From positions 1 to 48,908 of the IMG/VR virus record IMGVR_UViG_3300042292_000490: DNA of 48,908 nucleotides, one strand, 5' to 3'. The notes under the pieces were generated by a model. The model was not told the DNA's origin, ran no database searches, and saw only the letters and a program-made list of their open reading frames with translations. How positions within the stretch are numbered: position 1 is the first letter of the stretch; every line of letters begins with the position of its first letter. Positions 34,123 to 41,228 of the stretch are shown one piece after another. The position numbers and the translations under genes were made by a program. This DNA is from a virus.

Positions 34123-34940
34123 GCGGATGGACCAAAATAATAATTTGAGATTTCTGATTTAGACCAAACAGAATTTGCTTCTGGGACATATGTACCAGTT
34201 TCAAATTCACTAAAAAGCAACCCTAATAAAGTAATAGATGATGCGCCATTTGGTAGATATCTGATAACCGGATCAATTTCATCATTCTTTTGAACCTTGA
34301 CAGTTTCTAAAACACAAACTAAAGGTTCTCCCATCCAGTTTGCTGTTAAGTTTTGTTCACCACCTAATGCAACACCATTACCTTTGGATATTTTTAATGC
34401 CCATAGATTTTGAGGGTATGACCGTTCGGGTAAACCGGTGGCTACGGCTGGATAAGATGATTTTCTAAAAGTTCCAATAATTTCTTCAATTTGAATACTT
34501 TCTGCAGCATTTTTTGGAACAAAAACATATTGAAAAAAGTATTTTTTACGTCCTTCAGATACCATTGTTGCTTCAGCAATATTGCTGAAACGTCTATAAG
34601 TAGAGGTTGCAAACATTCTTTCCCAATAAAAGGTTGCTGGTTGTATATTTCTTTTTAATAGATTGATTGCCCCTTTCATTCCTCCACCGCTGTTCGCTAG
34701 CCCAGATCTATTGATCATAGGTCCAACTGGATTGTTATTGCTTTCACCGTATTCGTGAGCAACTTGATATCCAGGTTCTTTTGGCATAGGTAATGAAATT
34801 TGGGCAAATGCTCTGTTTATAACCCCTGCTCTGGTACGTTCATTATTTTTTAATGAATAATTAGCAGCATAAAAATTCAACCAAAGAGGTTGTTCTGCTT
34901 GAGCCAAGCCATATGGATATCTAAAGTTATATTGTGCCAT
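34119..34940 (-). CDS. 48: gp48-like baseplate tail-tube cap protein
   Basis: The 273-aa protein has a segment RKKYFFQYVFVPKNAAESIQ followed by a helix and YPQNLWALKIS, the conserved core of T4-type gp48/gp54 proteins that connect the hub to the tail tube. Near the end, LLFSEFETGTYVPE matches the final strand of this fold. T4 gp48 is 364 aa. It is the first gene of the long leftward morphogenesis run and has its own late box. Confidence 0.65.
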   Translation of the reverse strand: MAQYNFRYPYGLAQAEQPLWLNFYAANYSLKNNERTRAGVINRAFAQISLPMPKEPGYQVAHEYGESNNNPVGPMINRSGLANSGGGMKGAINLLKRNIQPATFYWERMFATSTYRRFSNIAEATMVSEGRKKYFFQYVFVPKNAAESIQIEEIIGTFRKSSYPAVATGLPERSYPQNLWALKISKGNGVALGGEQNLTANWMGEPLVCVLETVKVQKNDEIDPVIRYLPNGASSITLLGLLFSEFETGTYVPEANSVWSKSEISNYYFGPSA

Positions 34941-34947
34941 GTAATAA

Positions 34948-34954
34948 TATTTAG
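34948..34954 (-). promoter_or_regulatory. Divergent late box (leftward)
   Basis: CTAAATA on the minus strand is followed by 7 nt and the ATG at 34940. It faces away from an identical box on the other strand 9 nt to the right. Confidence 0.7.
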
Positions 34955-34963
34955 ATAATTTAA

Positions 34964-34970
34964 CTAAATA
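34964..34970 (+). promoter_or_regulatory. Divergent late box (rightward), leaderless geometry
   Basis: CTAAATA on the plus strand is followed by TTATA and the ATG of gp4 at 34976. No ribosome-binding site can be placed in the 5-nt gap. Confidence 0.7.
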
Positions 34971-34975
34971 TTATA

Positions 34976-35413
34976 ATGGCGTACAGAACAATTTTTAATC
35001 CTAAAAATCCAAGAAAATACGCAGGAGATGTATCCAAAATTGTCTGTAGATCTATGTGGGAAAGAAATGTATGTGTATTCTGTGATGAACACTCAAGTAT
35101 ATTAAAATGGTCATCTGAAGAAATTGCCATTCCATATATGAGTCCTATTGATAAAAAGATGCACAATTACTATCCAGATTTTTTAATACAGTTTCAGAAC
35201 ACAAATGGTTTACAAAATTGGATGGTTGAAGTAAAACCCAAAAAACAAACCATGATAAAGGAAAATGCTTCTAAAAAAGAGAAGTTTACTTGGATCGTAA
35301 ATAATTGTAAATGGAACGCAGCTAAGTCGTATTGTGATAAGAATAATATGGTTTTTAAAATAATAACAGAAAAAGAACTTTTTTCAAATGGCAATACCAC
35401 CAAATCAAACTAA
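34976..35413 (+). CDS. 4: gp4-like head completion protein
   Basis: The 145-aa protein resembles T4 gp4 (head completion, 150 aa), a TnsA-like nuclease-fold protein: CRSMWERNVCVFCDE, WSSEEIAIPYMSPIDKKMHN, YYPDFLIQF and WMVEVKPKKQT follow the family's D...E-x-K order. It starts the rightward late run and its end overlaps the next gene by 26 bp. Confidence 0.85.
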   Translation: MAYRTIFNPKNPRKYAGDVSKIVCRSMWERNVCVFCDEHSSILKWSSEEIAIPYMSPIDKKMHNYYPDFLIQFQNTNGLQNWMVEVKPKKQTMIKENASKKEKFTWIVNNCKWNAAKSYCDKNNMVFKIITEKELFSNGNTTKSN

Positions 35414-35975
35414 TTCAATCACAGCAATCAAAGACTTTTTTGATAGACACAAAGGACTACAGAGACCTAATAGATTTTCTATGTCCTTTAATGGACTGCC
35501 ACCAGCATTAAGTGGATTAGTACCAGCCAATGACTTTCAACCAATCGGAGTAATGATTGGTGCAAGAGCTATTGATTCTGTAGCAGACAATCTTGCAGGA
35601 TATGGTTTGGGTAGAAGCGTTCCTAGATCTCAAAAATTTCCTCAAGGAATTATGTTAACTTTTGCTGTAACCAATGATCATTTTATTACAGATTTTTATG
35701 ATACATGGTTTAATTTAATTTACTCGGGAGGAAGACAAAGAGGTACATACAAAACACCTTTTCAACTTTCATACTATGATGATATAATTGCAAAAACACA
35801 AATGAAAATTAATATACTTGATCCTAACGGTAATATTAATAGAATATATACATTTTTTGAAATATATCCTATTGAATGTTTACCAATTGAATTGAGTATG
35901 ATGAAGACTAATGATTATATGACATATCAAGTGTTGATGATGTTCAGAGATTTCACTTTTAAACCAGGTACATAA
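35388..35975 (+). CDS. 54: gp54-like / tube-fold baseplate-tube junction protein
   Basis: The 195-aa protein has a tube-fold architecture: RPNRFSMSFNGLP at the start, FAVTNDHFITDFYDTWFNLI in the middle and a YTFFEIYPIECLPIELS motif near the end, as in T4 gp54/gp19 family members. T4 gp54 is 320 aa and initiates tube polymerisation. Given three other tube-fold genes in the window, this could instead be a further tube ring protein. Confidence 0.6.
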   Translation: MAIPPNQTNSITAIKDFFDRHKGLQRPNRFSMSFNGLPPALSGLVPANDFQPIGVMIGARAIDSVADNLAGYGLGRSVPRSQKFPQGIMLTFAVTNDHFITDFYDTWFNLIYSGGRQRGTYKTPFQLSYYDDIIAKTQMKINILDPNGNINRIYTFFEIYPIECLPIELSMMKTNDYMTYQVLMMFRDFTFKPGT

Positions 35976-35976
35976 T

Positions 35977-36639
35977 ATGGATATACTTAATTCGTTGGAA
36001 AGTCTTTTACCAAAATATCAGACTACTCTTCCTTTCTCGAAACAAACTGTTTCGTTTGTTCCATTCAGAGTAAAGGATGCAAAAAATATCTCTATTATCT
36101 TACAAGAAGAAAATAGAAAATTGGCATTAACTAGTTTAGTTGATATTTTAAAAACTAATGTTAAAGATATTAATGTTTTAGAATTGTGTATGGCAGATGC
36201 TGAATTTCTTTTTTTACAAATAAGATCAAAGAGTGTAGATGAACAATTAAATTTGATTCATAATAAAGAACGAATTCAAGTTTCTATTTCTGAGATATAT
36301 GGAAAAAATAGTATATCATCGCAAACTATAGAGTTAACTAATAATGTTAATTTAGTATTAGAAACACCAACGATAAAAGATTTATTAAAATTAAATACAC
36401 TGAATAAAGAAGATGTAATTCAAGCATGTATTAAAAAAGTTATATTTAATGGTGAGATCTTTCATGTTAGTAAATATGTTACAGAAGAAATTAAATTAAT
36501 TTTAGATAATTTACCTATGACCGTTCTTCCTAAATTTGAAGAATTTTTAAAGACCCAGCCTGATTTGTTTTTAATTATCAAAACGGAAGATGGTGATAAG
36601 GAGGTAAATGGATTTTTAACTTTTTTTACTTATCGGTAA
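35977..36639 (+). CDS. 26: gp26-like baseplate hub assembly chaperone, zero-frame product
   Basis: The 220-aa protein has the T4 gp26 layout (208 aa in T4): an N-terminal LPFSKQTVSFVPFRVKDAKN strand, INVLELCMADAEFLFLQIRS and a helical C-terminal half with LNTLNKEDVIQACIKK. Near its 3' end the codons ACT TTT TTT form a T TTT TTT slippery heptamer at 36621-36627, followed by a stem-loop. Most ribosomes should end at the TAA at 36637; a fraction should shift to the -1 frame and make a 284-aa fusion. Confidence 0.78.
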   Translation: MDILNSLESLLPKYQTTLPFSKQTVSFVPFRVKDAKNISIILQEENRKLALTSLVDILKTNVKDINVLELCMADAEFLFLQIRSKSVDEQLNLIHNKERIQVSISEIYGKNSISSQTIELTNNVNLVLETPTIKDLLKLNTLNKEDVIQACIKKVIFNGEIFHVSKYVTEEIKLILDNLPMTVLPKFEEFLKTQPDLFLIIKTEDGDKEVNGFLTFFTYR

Positions 36640-36680
36640 AGTTTTTTGATTTAAAAGATTACTATGTTACTAACTTTACC
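36621..36680 (+). promoter_or_regulatory. Programmed -1 ribosomal frameshift signal
   Basis: The heptamer T TTT TTT (36621-36627) is in phase with the gp26 frame. A 7-nt spacer follows, then a perfect 9-bp stem: GGTAAAGTT (36635-36643) with AACTTTACC (36672-36680) and a 28-nt loop. Slippage by -1 joins gp26 residue 217 to a 67-codon open frame ending at 36830. All three parts have the textbook geometry. Confidence 0.8.
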
Positions 36681-36830
36681 CTGATAAATAATTTTAATTG
36701 GAATCTGTTTGATTTAGAAAATATGGTATGGTGGGAACGCGAAGTTTATGTTAAATTGTTAGTAGATTATCAAGATCAAAAGAACCAAGAAAATATGTCA
36801 CACACACCAAACATGCAAGGATTTAATTAA
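36627..36830 (+). CDS. 51: -1 frame extension of gp26 (gp51-position domain), made by frameshift
   Basis: This 67-codon frame encodes YLSVKFFDLKDYYVTNFTLI followed by a Trp-rich helix (MVWWEREVYVKLLVDYQ) and a Gln/Asn-rich end. It has no ATG, GTG or TTG before the ATG at codon 33, so expression as a C-terminal extension of gp26 is most likely. Its stop overlaps the next ATG as TAATG. T4 encodes the hub-assembly protein gp51 next to gp26; the symbol reflects position, not demonstrated similarity. The arrangement recalls the G/GT tail chaperones of lambda. Confidence 0.68.
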   Translation, partial: YLSVKFFDLKDYYVTNFTLINNFNWNLFDLENMVWWEREVYVKLLVDYQDQKNQENMSHTPNMQGFN

Positions 36831-37300
36831 TGGTAGACGATAATAATATATCATTGGATGTAACCGCAGAACAACAGCTATTTGCCCCATCTATTAAACC
36901 TTCAGATATTCGATCAGCGCAACTTGATAGTAGTATTCCCGAAGATATGGATTTACCTGAAAGTGTTGTGTTTAAAACAATTGTTGATCCACCGTTACTG
37001 GATTCAATCGTTTATCAAGCAACTAAAGTAGATGTATCTGAAAAAACAAGTGCAGAAGTCGCTGACGTTGGAATAAAATTACAAGTTAAATTTGATCCAG
37101 AAGCATCCTATAAAAAATTAGAAGAAAATGTAGATGGTATAAGAGATAGTGTAACAAGTTTGGCAGATAATGCACAGAATAAATGGATACCAAATCCAAG
37201 TCCAGCTTCAAAGTTTGAAGAACGACCAACACTAGAACAAACTAATTTAGTATTTGATGCCAGAGCAGAACGTTTTGCTCAATATCCAACATGGGCATAA
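36830..37300 (+). CDS. Unknown protein coupled to gp26/gp51
   Basis: The 156-aa acidic protein (DDNNISLDVTAEQQLFAPSI; later VKFDPEASYKKLEENVDGIR) starts inside the TAATG overlap with the frameshift product, so it is translationally coupled. A central helical segment is flanked by Pro/Ser-rich sequence; no family is recognised. In lambda-type phages the gene after the chaperone pair is the tape measure, but this protein is too short for that. It ends at a bidirectional terminator. Confidence 0.6.
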   Translation: MVDDNNISLDVTAEQQLFAPSIKPSDIRSAQLDSSIPEDMDLPESVVFKTIVDPPLLDSIVYQATKVDVSEKTSAEVADVGIKLQVKFDPEASYKKLEENVDGIRDSVTSLADNAQNKWIPNPSPASKFEERPTLEQTNLVFDARAERFAQYPTWA

Positions 37301-37325
37301 AAAAAGCCCCTTGCGGGGCTTTTTT
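37300..37325. terminator. Bidirectional intrinsic terminator between gp26-operon and gp32
   Basis: A near-perfect 11-bp stem (37300-37310 with 37315-37325, loop TTGC) has an A-run on one side and a T-run on the other, so it should terminate in both directions. It overlaps both flanking stop codons. Confidence 0.92.
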
Positions 37326-38182
37326 CAATCATTCTCCATTTCGGAGAAGTACTTTAGAGGATCCTTTTCCTCAATGTCTTCACGGATTACATTATCCGTG
37401 ACATCATCTTCAATACTCTTTGAGTCGGTAAACTGAGCACGAATATCGTCTCCAGTTGCCTTCTTGAGTCTAGCCTTGAGTTCATCATAACTCTTGAACT
37501 GACTCTTGTCAGTAAACTCCTTGAGAGCATACTGCTTCTTCCAAAGTTCTTCTAACTTCTTATCATCTCCACCAAGAAGAGGAGTAGGAGTAGCAAACTC
37601 AGAACGATCATAATTCACGTATCCACCAACATTGCGAATCTTGATCTTAAAGTCTGCACCAGTCCAAAAGTTGAATGGATCGATTGCAGTCTCATCCTTA
37701 AATTCTGGATGAGCAAGTGCTTGGATCTTTTGGAAAATCTTGGTACCATACTGATAAAGAAAAACCTTTCCCTTATTCTCGGGATTTGCAGGATCTTCAA
37801 CAACAAGAATGTTAGAGATGTAAGTCAACTTACGCTTACGATTACGTGCAATATTCTTGTCATCCTCAATTCCACTATTCCAGAGTTCCGTGTTTGCTTC
37901 ACAAACAGGGCACTTCTCTCCAAGAGTAGTTGGGCAGTTTTCAAACAACCAACCACCCTTGCCCTTGAAGGCATGACTGTAAACTGAAACAAAAGGAGTA
38001 TCTTCTCCTGCAATCTCAGGAAGGAATCGAATTACTGCATAACCGTTTCCAGCCTTGTCAATACCTGGCTTCCAAATACGGTCATCCTTGTAACTCTCCT
38101 TTGACGTGAGCTTATCCATGCGCTCGGTTAGTGATGCGACTGAGTTCTTACTCTTCTTCTTGAAATCTGAAAAATTTGCCAT
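37325..38182 (-). CDS. 32: gp32-like single-stranded DNA-binding protein
   Basis: The 285-aa protein is the T4-type SSB (T4 gp32 301 aa), coating single-stranded DNA in replication and recombination. The basic N-terminal domain KKKSKNSVASLTERMDKL mediates cooperativity. The zinc subdomain is present, with candidate ligands His70, Cys83, Cys91 and Cys94 (T4: His64, Cys77, Cys87, Cys90). The C-terminus is acidic (DIEEKDPLKYFSEMEND). A sigma70-like promoter and a hairpin in the leader precede it, suggesting autogenous control as in T4. Confidence 0.94.
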   Translation of the reverse strand: MANFSDFKKKSKNSVASLTERMDKLTSKESYKDDRIWKPGIDKAGNGYAVIRFLPEIAGEDTPFVSVYSHAFKGKGGWLFENCPTTLGEKCPVCEANTELWNSGIEDDKNIARNRKRKLTYISNILVVEDPANPENKGKVFLYQYGTKIFQKIQALAHPEFKDETAIDPFNFWTGADFKIKIRNVGGYVNYDRSEFATPTPLLGGDDKKLEELWKKQYALKEFTDKSQFKSYDELKARLKKATGDDIRAQFTDSKSIEDDVTDNVIREDIEEKDPLKYFSEMEND

Positions 38183-38198
38183 ATGTGTCTTTCTTTCC

Positions 38199-38215
38199 CC
38201 AAGGATCTACCTTGG
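38199..38215 (-). promoter_or_regulatory. Hairpin in the gp32 leader, candidate translational operator
   Basis: A perfect inverted repeat CCAAGG-5 nt-CCTTGG lies in the 44-nt gp32 leader, 16 nt upstream of the ATG. T4 gp32 represses its own translation through a leader pseudoknot plus an unstructured region; this hairpin is placed to act similarly, but no pseudoknot was demonstrated. Confidence 0.55.
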
Positions 38216-38232
38216 CCTAACAGTTCTCTATC

Positions 38233-38260
38233 ACTATACACTCTGATTTAGATTAGTCAA
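38233..38260 (-). promoter_or_regulatory. Sigma70 promoter of gp32
   Basis: TTGACT (38255-38260), a 16-nt spacer and TATAGT (38233-38238) on the minus strand. GAGTG immediately precedes the -10 box, as in the promoter at 41164-41191. The -35 element overlaps the gp33 stop. Confidence 0.75.
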
Positions 38261-38486
38261 TCGGTAACTTCTTAGATTTAGACTTTTTCATCAAATGTAA
38301 ACTTTGGGCTTCTTGTTGAATTTTTTCAATAATTGGCTTGGTTAAAAGTTTACCAGAAGCACTTGGATCTAAACCCATTTCTTCTGTAATTTCTAAAACA
38401 CAATCCATAAAAGTCATATTGGTCGATTTGACTCTTGATATTACCTTATTTGAAAATTGTTCTTTTGCAGAGTCATCTATATACAT
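38253..38486 (-). CDS. 33: gp33-like late transcription co-activator
   Basis: The 77-aa protein resembles gp33, which links RNA polymerase to the gp45 sliding clamp at late promoters. It has the helical core FMDCVLEITEEMGLDPSASG, then KLLTKPIIEKIQQEAQSLHL, and a basic tail ending in a hydrophobic-acidic LPID, where T4 gp33 carries its clamp-binding motif. T4 gp33 is 112 aa. It is encoded just upstream of gp32, as in T4-type genomes. The promoter ends 6 nt before the ATG. Confidence 0.78.
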   Translation of the reverse strand: MYIDDSAKEQFSNKVISRVKSTNMTFMDCVLEITEEMGLDPSASGKLLTKPIIEKIQQEAQSLHLMKKSKSKKLPID

Positions 38487-38492
38487 AATGTT

Positions 38493-38521
38493 ATTATATC
38501 ATGGATTTATATTAAATCCAA
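38493..38521 (-). promoter_or_regulatory. Sigma70 promoter of gp33, leaderless geometry
   Basis: TTGGAT (38516-38521), a 17-nt spacer and a perfect TATAAT (38493-38498), then 6 nt to the ATG at 38486. This is the same -10-to-start distance as for gp55 and uvsY. Confidence 0.65.
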
Positions 38522-38533
38522 TAAATATAAGAG

Positions 38534-38541
38534 TATAAATA
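38534..38541 (+). promoter_or_regulatory. Consensus late promoter TATAAATA
   Basis: A perfect late box on the plus strand, 29 nt before the ATG at 38571. The leader contains AAGGA twice; the nearer copy is 6-7 nt from the ATG. Confidence 0.8.
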
Positions 38542-38570
38542 TTGAAGACCAAGGAACACAAGGATAAATT

Positions 38571-39557
38571 ATGTCATTATCACCATATTTTGGAGAAACG
38601 TATGTTGTTATCGAAACAAGTGGAGTAACCTTTGCTGTTTCGGCTGATCCTGTATTAGTCAGCGGTATAACTAATTACACCCAAATTTATAAAATGGCAT
38701 ATGGTCCTACTGGATCACTTACAGTAGTAGATACTGCTACTCCACTTCCTGTCAGCGTAGCTGGTGGTATGACTGCTAATATTTCCGGATTCTGTGGAAC
38801 AATCAATATTCAGGGTGTTGGATCAGGAACTCCAGTTCCAGTATCTGGTACTGTTAATGTTATGGGTCTTACTGCATCACCTGTATACGTACAGACCACA
38901 ACTGGTTGCAGAGTAGAAGTTACTGGTGGACGATATTTAAATAAACTTACAGACAATGTTTCTGTATTTGGTCCAAGTGGAAATACTTGGATTTATTCTA
39001 ATATGGTCAATGCCAGTGGTGTTGCTATCGGAACTACTTCAAATCCAATGCAAGTAAGTTTTAGCGGTGTTACAATCACTGCAAATATTGCATCAACAAT
39101 TGGTGTAACCAATGACTCTCCTGGTAATGGATTACGCATTCAAGGAATGACTGGTGGACTTAGTGTTGCAGTAACAGTGGGAAATACAGTTGGTATTAAT
39201 GATACAGCTATTCTTGCTGGTATGACCAATGTATATGGTCAACTTCTTACACTCAATGCTCAAATCTTGAGTATTGCTGGTAGTGTTCCGTCTAGTATTA
39301 AATCTAGTAGAACAGCTCCAACTGCCGTTGTATCACAAATGGATCCAACTGGGTTTACATGCTCATATGGTATAAATCTTAAAGCTGCAGCAACTAATAC
39401 AAATTTAGTTTATTTTGCAGGTAATACTGGAGTATCTTCAACAACATCATACGGATTAGATCCAGGTGAAGAAATATTTGTTAAAGTAAATAATACTAAT
39501 AAAATTTGGACTGTTACCGGAAGTGGTACACAAGCACTATTTTATAATGCATCGTGA
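38571..39557 (+). CDS. Beta-rich virion structural protein (fibre/decoration-like)
   Basis: The 328-aa protein is low in charged residues and rich in Val, Thr, Gly and Ser, with repeated strand motifs of the type PVPVSGTVNV, PLPVSVAGG and NPMQVSFSGV spaced through residues 55-170. The C-terminal 80 residues (SSRTAPTAVVSQM, GLDPGEEIFVKVNNTNKIWT) look like a compact beta sandwich. Such proteins are usually phage tail-fibre or head-decoration components. It is late-expressed and precedes another structural gene. Exact role unknown. Confidence 0.6.
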   Translation: MSLSPYFGETYVVIETSGVTFAVSADPVLVSGITNYTQIYKMAYGPTGSLTVVDTATPLPVSVAGGMTANISGFCGTINIQGVGSGTPVPVSGTVNVMGLTASPVYVQTTTGCRVEVTGGRYLNKLTDNVSVFGPSGNTWIYSNMVNASGVAIGTTSNPMQVSFSGVTITANIASTIGVTNDSPGNGLRIQGMTGGLSVAVTVGNTVGINDTAILAGMTNVYGQLLTLNAQILSIAGSVPSSIKSSRTAPTAVVSQMDPTGFTCSYGINLKAAATNTNLVYFAGNTGVSSTTSYGLDPGEEIFVKVNNTNKIWTVTGSGTQALFYNAS

Positions 39558-39564
39558 ATAAAAA

Positions 39565-40848
39565 ATGGCAGAAACAGAATCAGCATATACATTAAATAAA
39601 GTTAGAACTTTAAAAAATTATGGTTTGTACGTTACTGGATTAACCGTAGACCCTATTTTTACAAAAGGAATTTTAAATTCCAAACCAAATATTTTAATAA
39701 GTGGTTCCACATGTACAATTGATTATTCGCATGTATATGATGTGTCTGATTCATTATATTTAAAAAGAACTTTTGGTGGATTTTCTGGTGCAGGAGAAAC
39801 ATTCTCTATATCAGCATCACAATATTTTGATGAATATAACAATGTTACTACAACGTTAAGTGGAACTTGTAGGTTATCAACTACTATTAATGATAATCAT
39901 ATTATTATTGCTACTATTGTTTCCGGTCTTACTGCAACAACTGATTACAATTATTATGGAAAAGATAATTTTGTAGACACCCCACAATATACTTTTACAT
40001 CTACTGGTGGAACTATTGGATATTTTTTAGTAAACTCTCTTCCAAATCTTTCTAAAACAACATTCAATAGTATGGGTATTCTTGGATCAGCATATGGTTT
40101 TGAAGAATACATTGAAATATCGGGTGGTACATTAAACAACGCTGAACGTATTCTAATCAGTGGAACTATACAACTAAAAGACTCTACTGAACTATTATAT
40201 TTTGCATCAGGTGGAACTTTTCAAGATTTTTCAACTACTAATACTTCAGTTGATTTATATATGCGTGGATACCCATCCTTGTTGACTTATCCACAACAGT
40301 CTAATGTAACTGGAATTTATACAATATCTAACGCTTTAACTAAAGATTTAATAAATTGTTATGAAAACCAAACTTTAAACCAATCGCAATTAAGAACTTC
40401 AAAGATAGCAGTTGGATACTTATCTAGTTTTGTAAACTGCAAATCGTGTTATGATTTAATATATGGAAGTGGTATATCAACTCCATTTAGTATAATATCT
40501 CCATCATTTAATAATTTAATTTATATTACAATAAGTTCACCAACATCAACTACAAATATTGCTGCATTAAATATAAATGTTACAATGTCAGTATCATCAG
40601 TAACATTAACACAACCAAGTGGTAATACAACTTTAAAAATTGATTTAAGTCATCCGTCTATATTAGGATATTCATTAGAAACATATATTGATGCCGCTAG
40701 AGAAATTCCATTGGGATCTGCTTATAAAAGTTATGGTGTTCCTGGATATAATGGCGCATATGCCATCATAGATTCATATAGTACATCAACACCAATATAT
40801 TGTGTAATGAGTGGACTGTCTACAATATACTTTAGTATAAAAACATAA
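39565..40848 (+). CDS. Beta-rich virion structural protein, unknown role
   Basis: The 427-aa protein follows 7 nt after the previous gene. It is rich in Ser, Thr, Tyr, Ile and Asn with repeated short strands (IISPSFNNLIYITISSPTST, NVTMSVSSVTLTQPSGN), typical of fibre or receptor-binding-region proteins. No enzyme motif is visible. It ends at a hairpin shared with the convergent gene. Confidence 0.55.
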   Translation: MAETESAYTLNKVRTLKNYGLYVTGLTVDPIFTKGILNSKPNILISGSTCTIDYSHVYDVSDSLYLKRTFGGFSGAGETFSISASQYFDEYNNVTTTLSGTCRLSTTINDNHIIIATIVSGLTATTDYNYYGKDNFVDTPQYTFTSTGGTIGYFLVNSLPNLSKTTFNSMGILGSAYGFEEYIEISGGTLNNAERILISGTIQLKDSTELLYFASGGTFQDFSTTNTSVDLYMRGYPSLLTYPQQSNVTGIYTISNALTKDLINCYENQTLNQSQLRTSKIAVGYLSSFVNCKSCYDLIYGSGISTPFSIISPSFNNLIYITISSPTSTTNIAALNINVTMSVSSVTLTQPSGNTTLKIDLSHPSILGYSLETYIDAAREIPLGSAYKSYGVPGYNGAYAIIDSYSTSTPIYCVMSGLSTIYFSIKT

Positions 40849-40870
40849 GACCCCCATTACTGGAGGTCTT
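40847..40870 (-). terminator. Hairpin terminator, best formed by the leftward transcript
   Basis: In the leftward RNA AAGACCUCC pairs with GGGGGUCUU over 9 bp (one G-U) around a 6-nt loop and is followed by AUGUUUUUAU. In the rightward RNA the G-U becomes a C-A mismatch and no U-tract follows, so termination should favour the leftward direction. Confidence 0.65.
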
Positions 40871-40895
40871 GTGTCTAACAAAAAGTTTACAAATT

Positions 40896-41132
40896 TTACC
40901 GACTACGTGAGCGAACAACTCGGTAGTGTGCACGACCCTTAACGGTCTCACGAACTACAGTATACTTGAGATCCATACGATCAAAAGCCTCACGAAGGTT
41001 GCTCATAGTTGCGCGCATATTTGCAACCTTAAAACGCTTACGGGCTTCACATGCATTCAGCGGAGTACCATTTCGCATATAATCAAACACTCTCTGAATC
41101 TTAGTCGGACGGTCAACAGTAGTAATATCCAT
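40896..41132 (-). CDS. Small helix-turn-helix-like DNA-binding protein
   Basis: The 78-aa basic protein has a helix-turn-helix-like run: KIQRVFDYMRNGTPLNACEA, then RKRFKVANMRATMSNLREAF, and a beta-wing (YTVVRETVKGRAHYRVV). This is the layout of a winged helix, with NMRATMSNLREA as the recognition helix. It has its own strong sigma70 promoter and AAGGA SD, as expected for an early regulator. Targets unknown. Confidence 0.65.
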   Translation of the reverse strand: MDITTVDRPTKIQRVFDYMRNGTPLNACEARKRFKVANMRATMSNLREAFDRMDLKYTVVRETVKGRAHYRVVRSRSR

Positions 41133-41163
41133 AGAACTTTCCTTTCTTATAAGAAGTTGCTAT

Positions 41164-41191
41164 ACTATACACTCTATATTTGACCTGTCAA
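41164..41191 (-). promoter_or_regulatory. Sigma70 promoter of the small DNA-binding protein
   Basis: TTGACA (41186-41191), a 16-nt spacer and TATAGT (41164-41169) on the minus strand, with GAGTG directly before the -10 box. Confidence 0.8.
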
Positions 41192-41199
41192 GTGATTAT

Positions 41200-41207
41200 T
41201 ATAAATA
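41200..41207 (+). promoter_or_regulatory. Consensus late promoter TATAAATA
   Basis: A perfect late box on the plus strand, 21 nt before the ATG at 41229; the short leader contains GAGGAGG. It is back-to-back with an early-type promoter on the other strand. Confidence 0.8.
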
Positions 41208-41228
41208 ATACTGACTGAGGAGGACTTT

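Noticed and set aside
36606-36622. Independent initiation of the gp51-position frame at ATT (36612) or by +1 slippage after ATG GAT TTT TAA
   Set aside because: AAGGAGG is near, but ATT starts are very rare and the ATG leads to a stop after three codons. The in-phase T TTT TTT site with a stem explains expression better. It remains the main alternative.
36830-37300. Tape-measure protein after the frameshift chaperones
   Set aside because: The position is right but 156 aa is far too short to measure a myovirus tail; the tape measure must lie outside this window.
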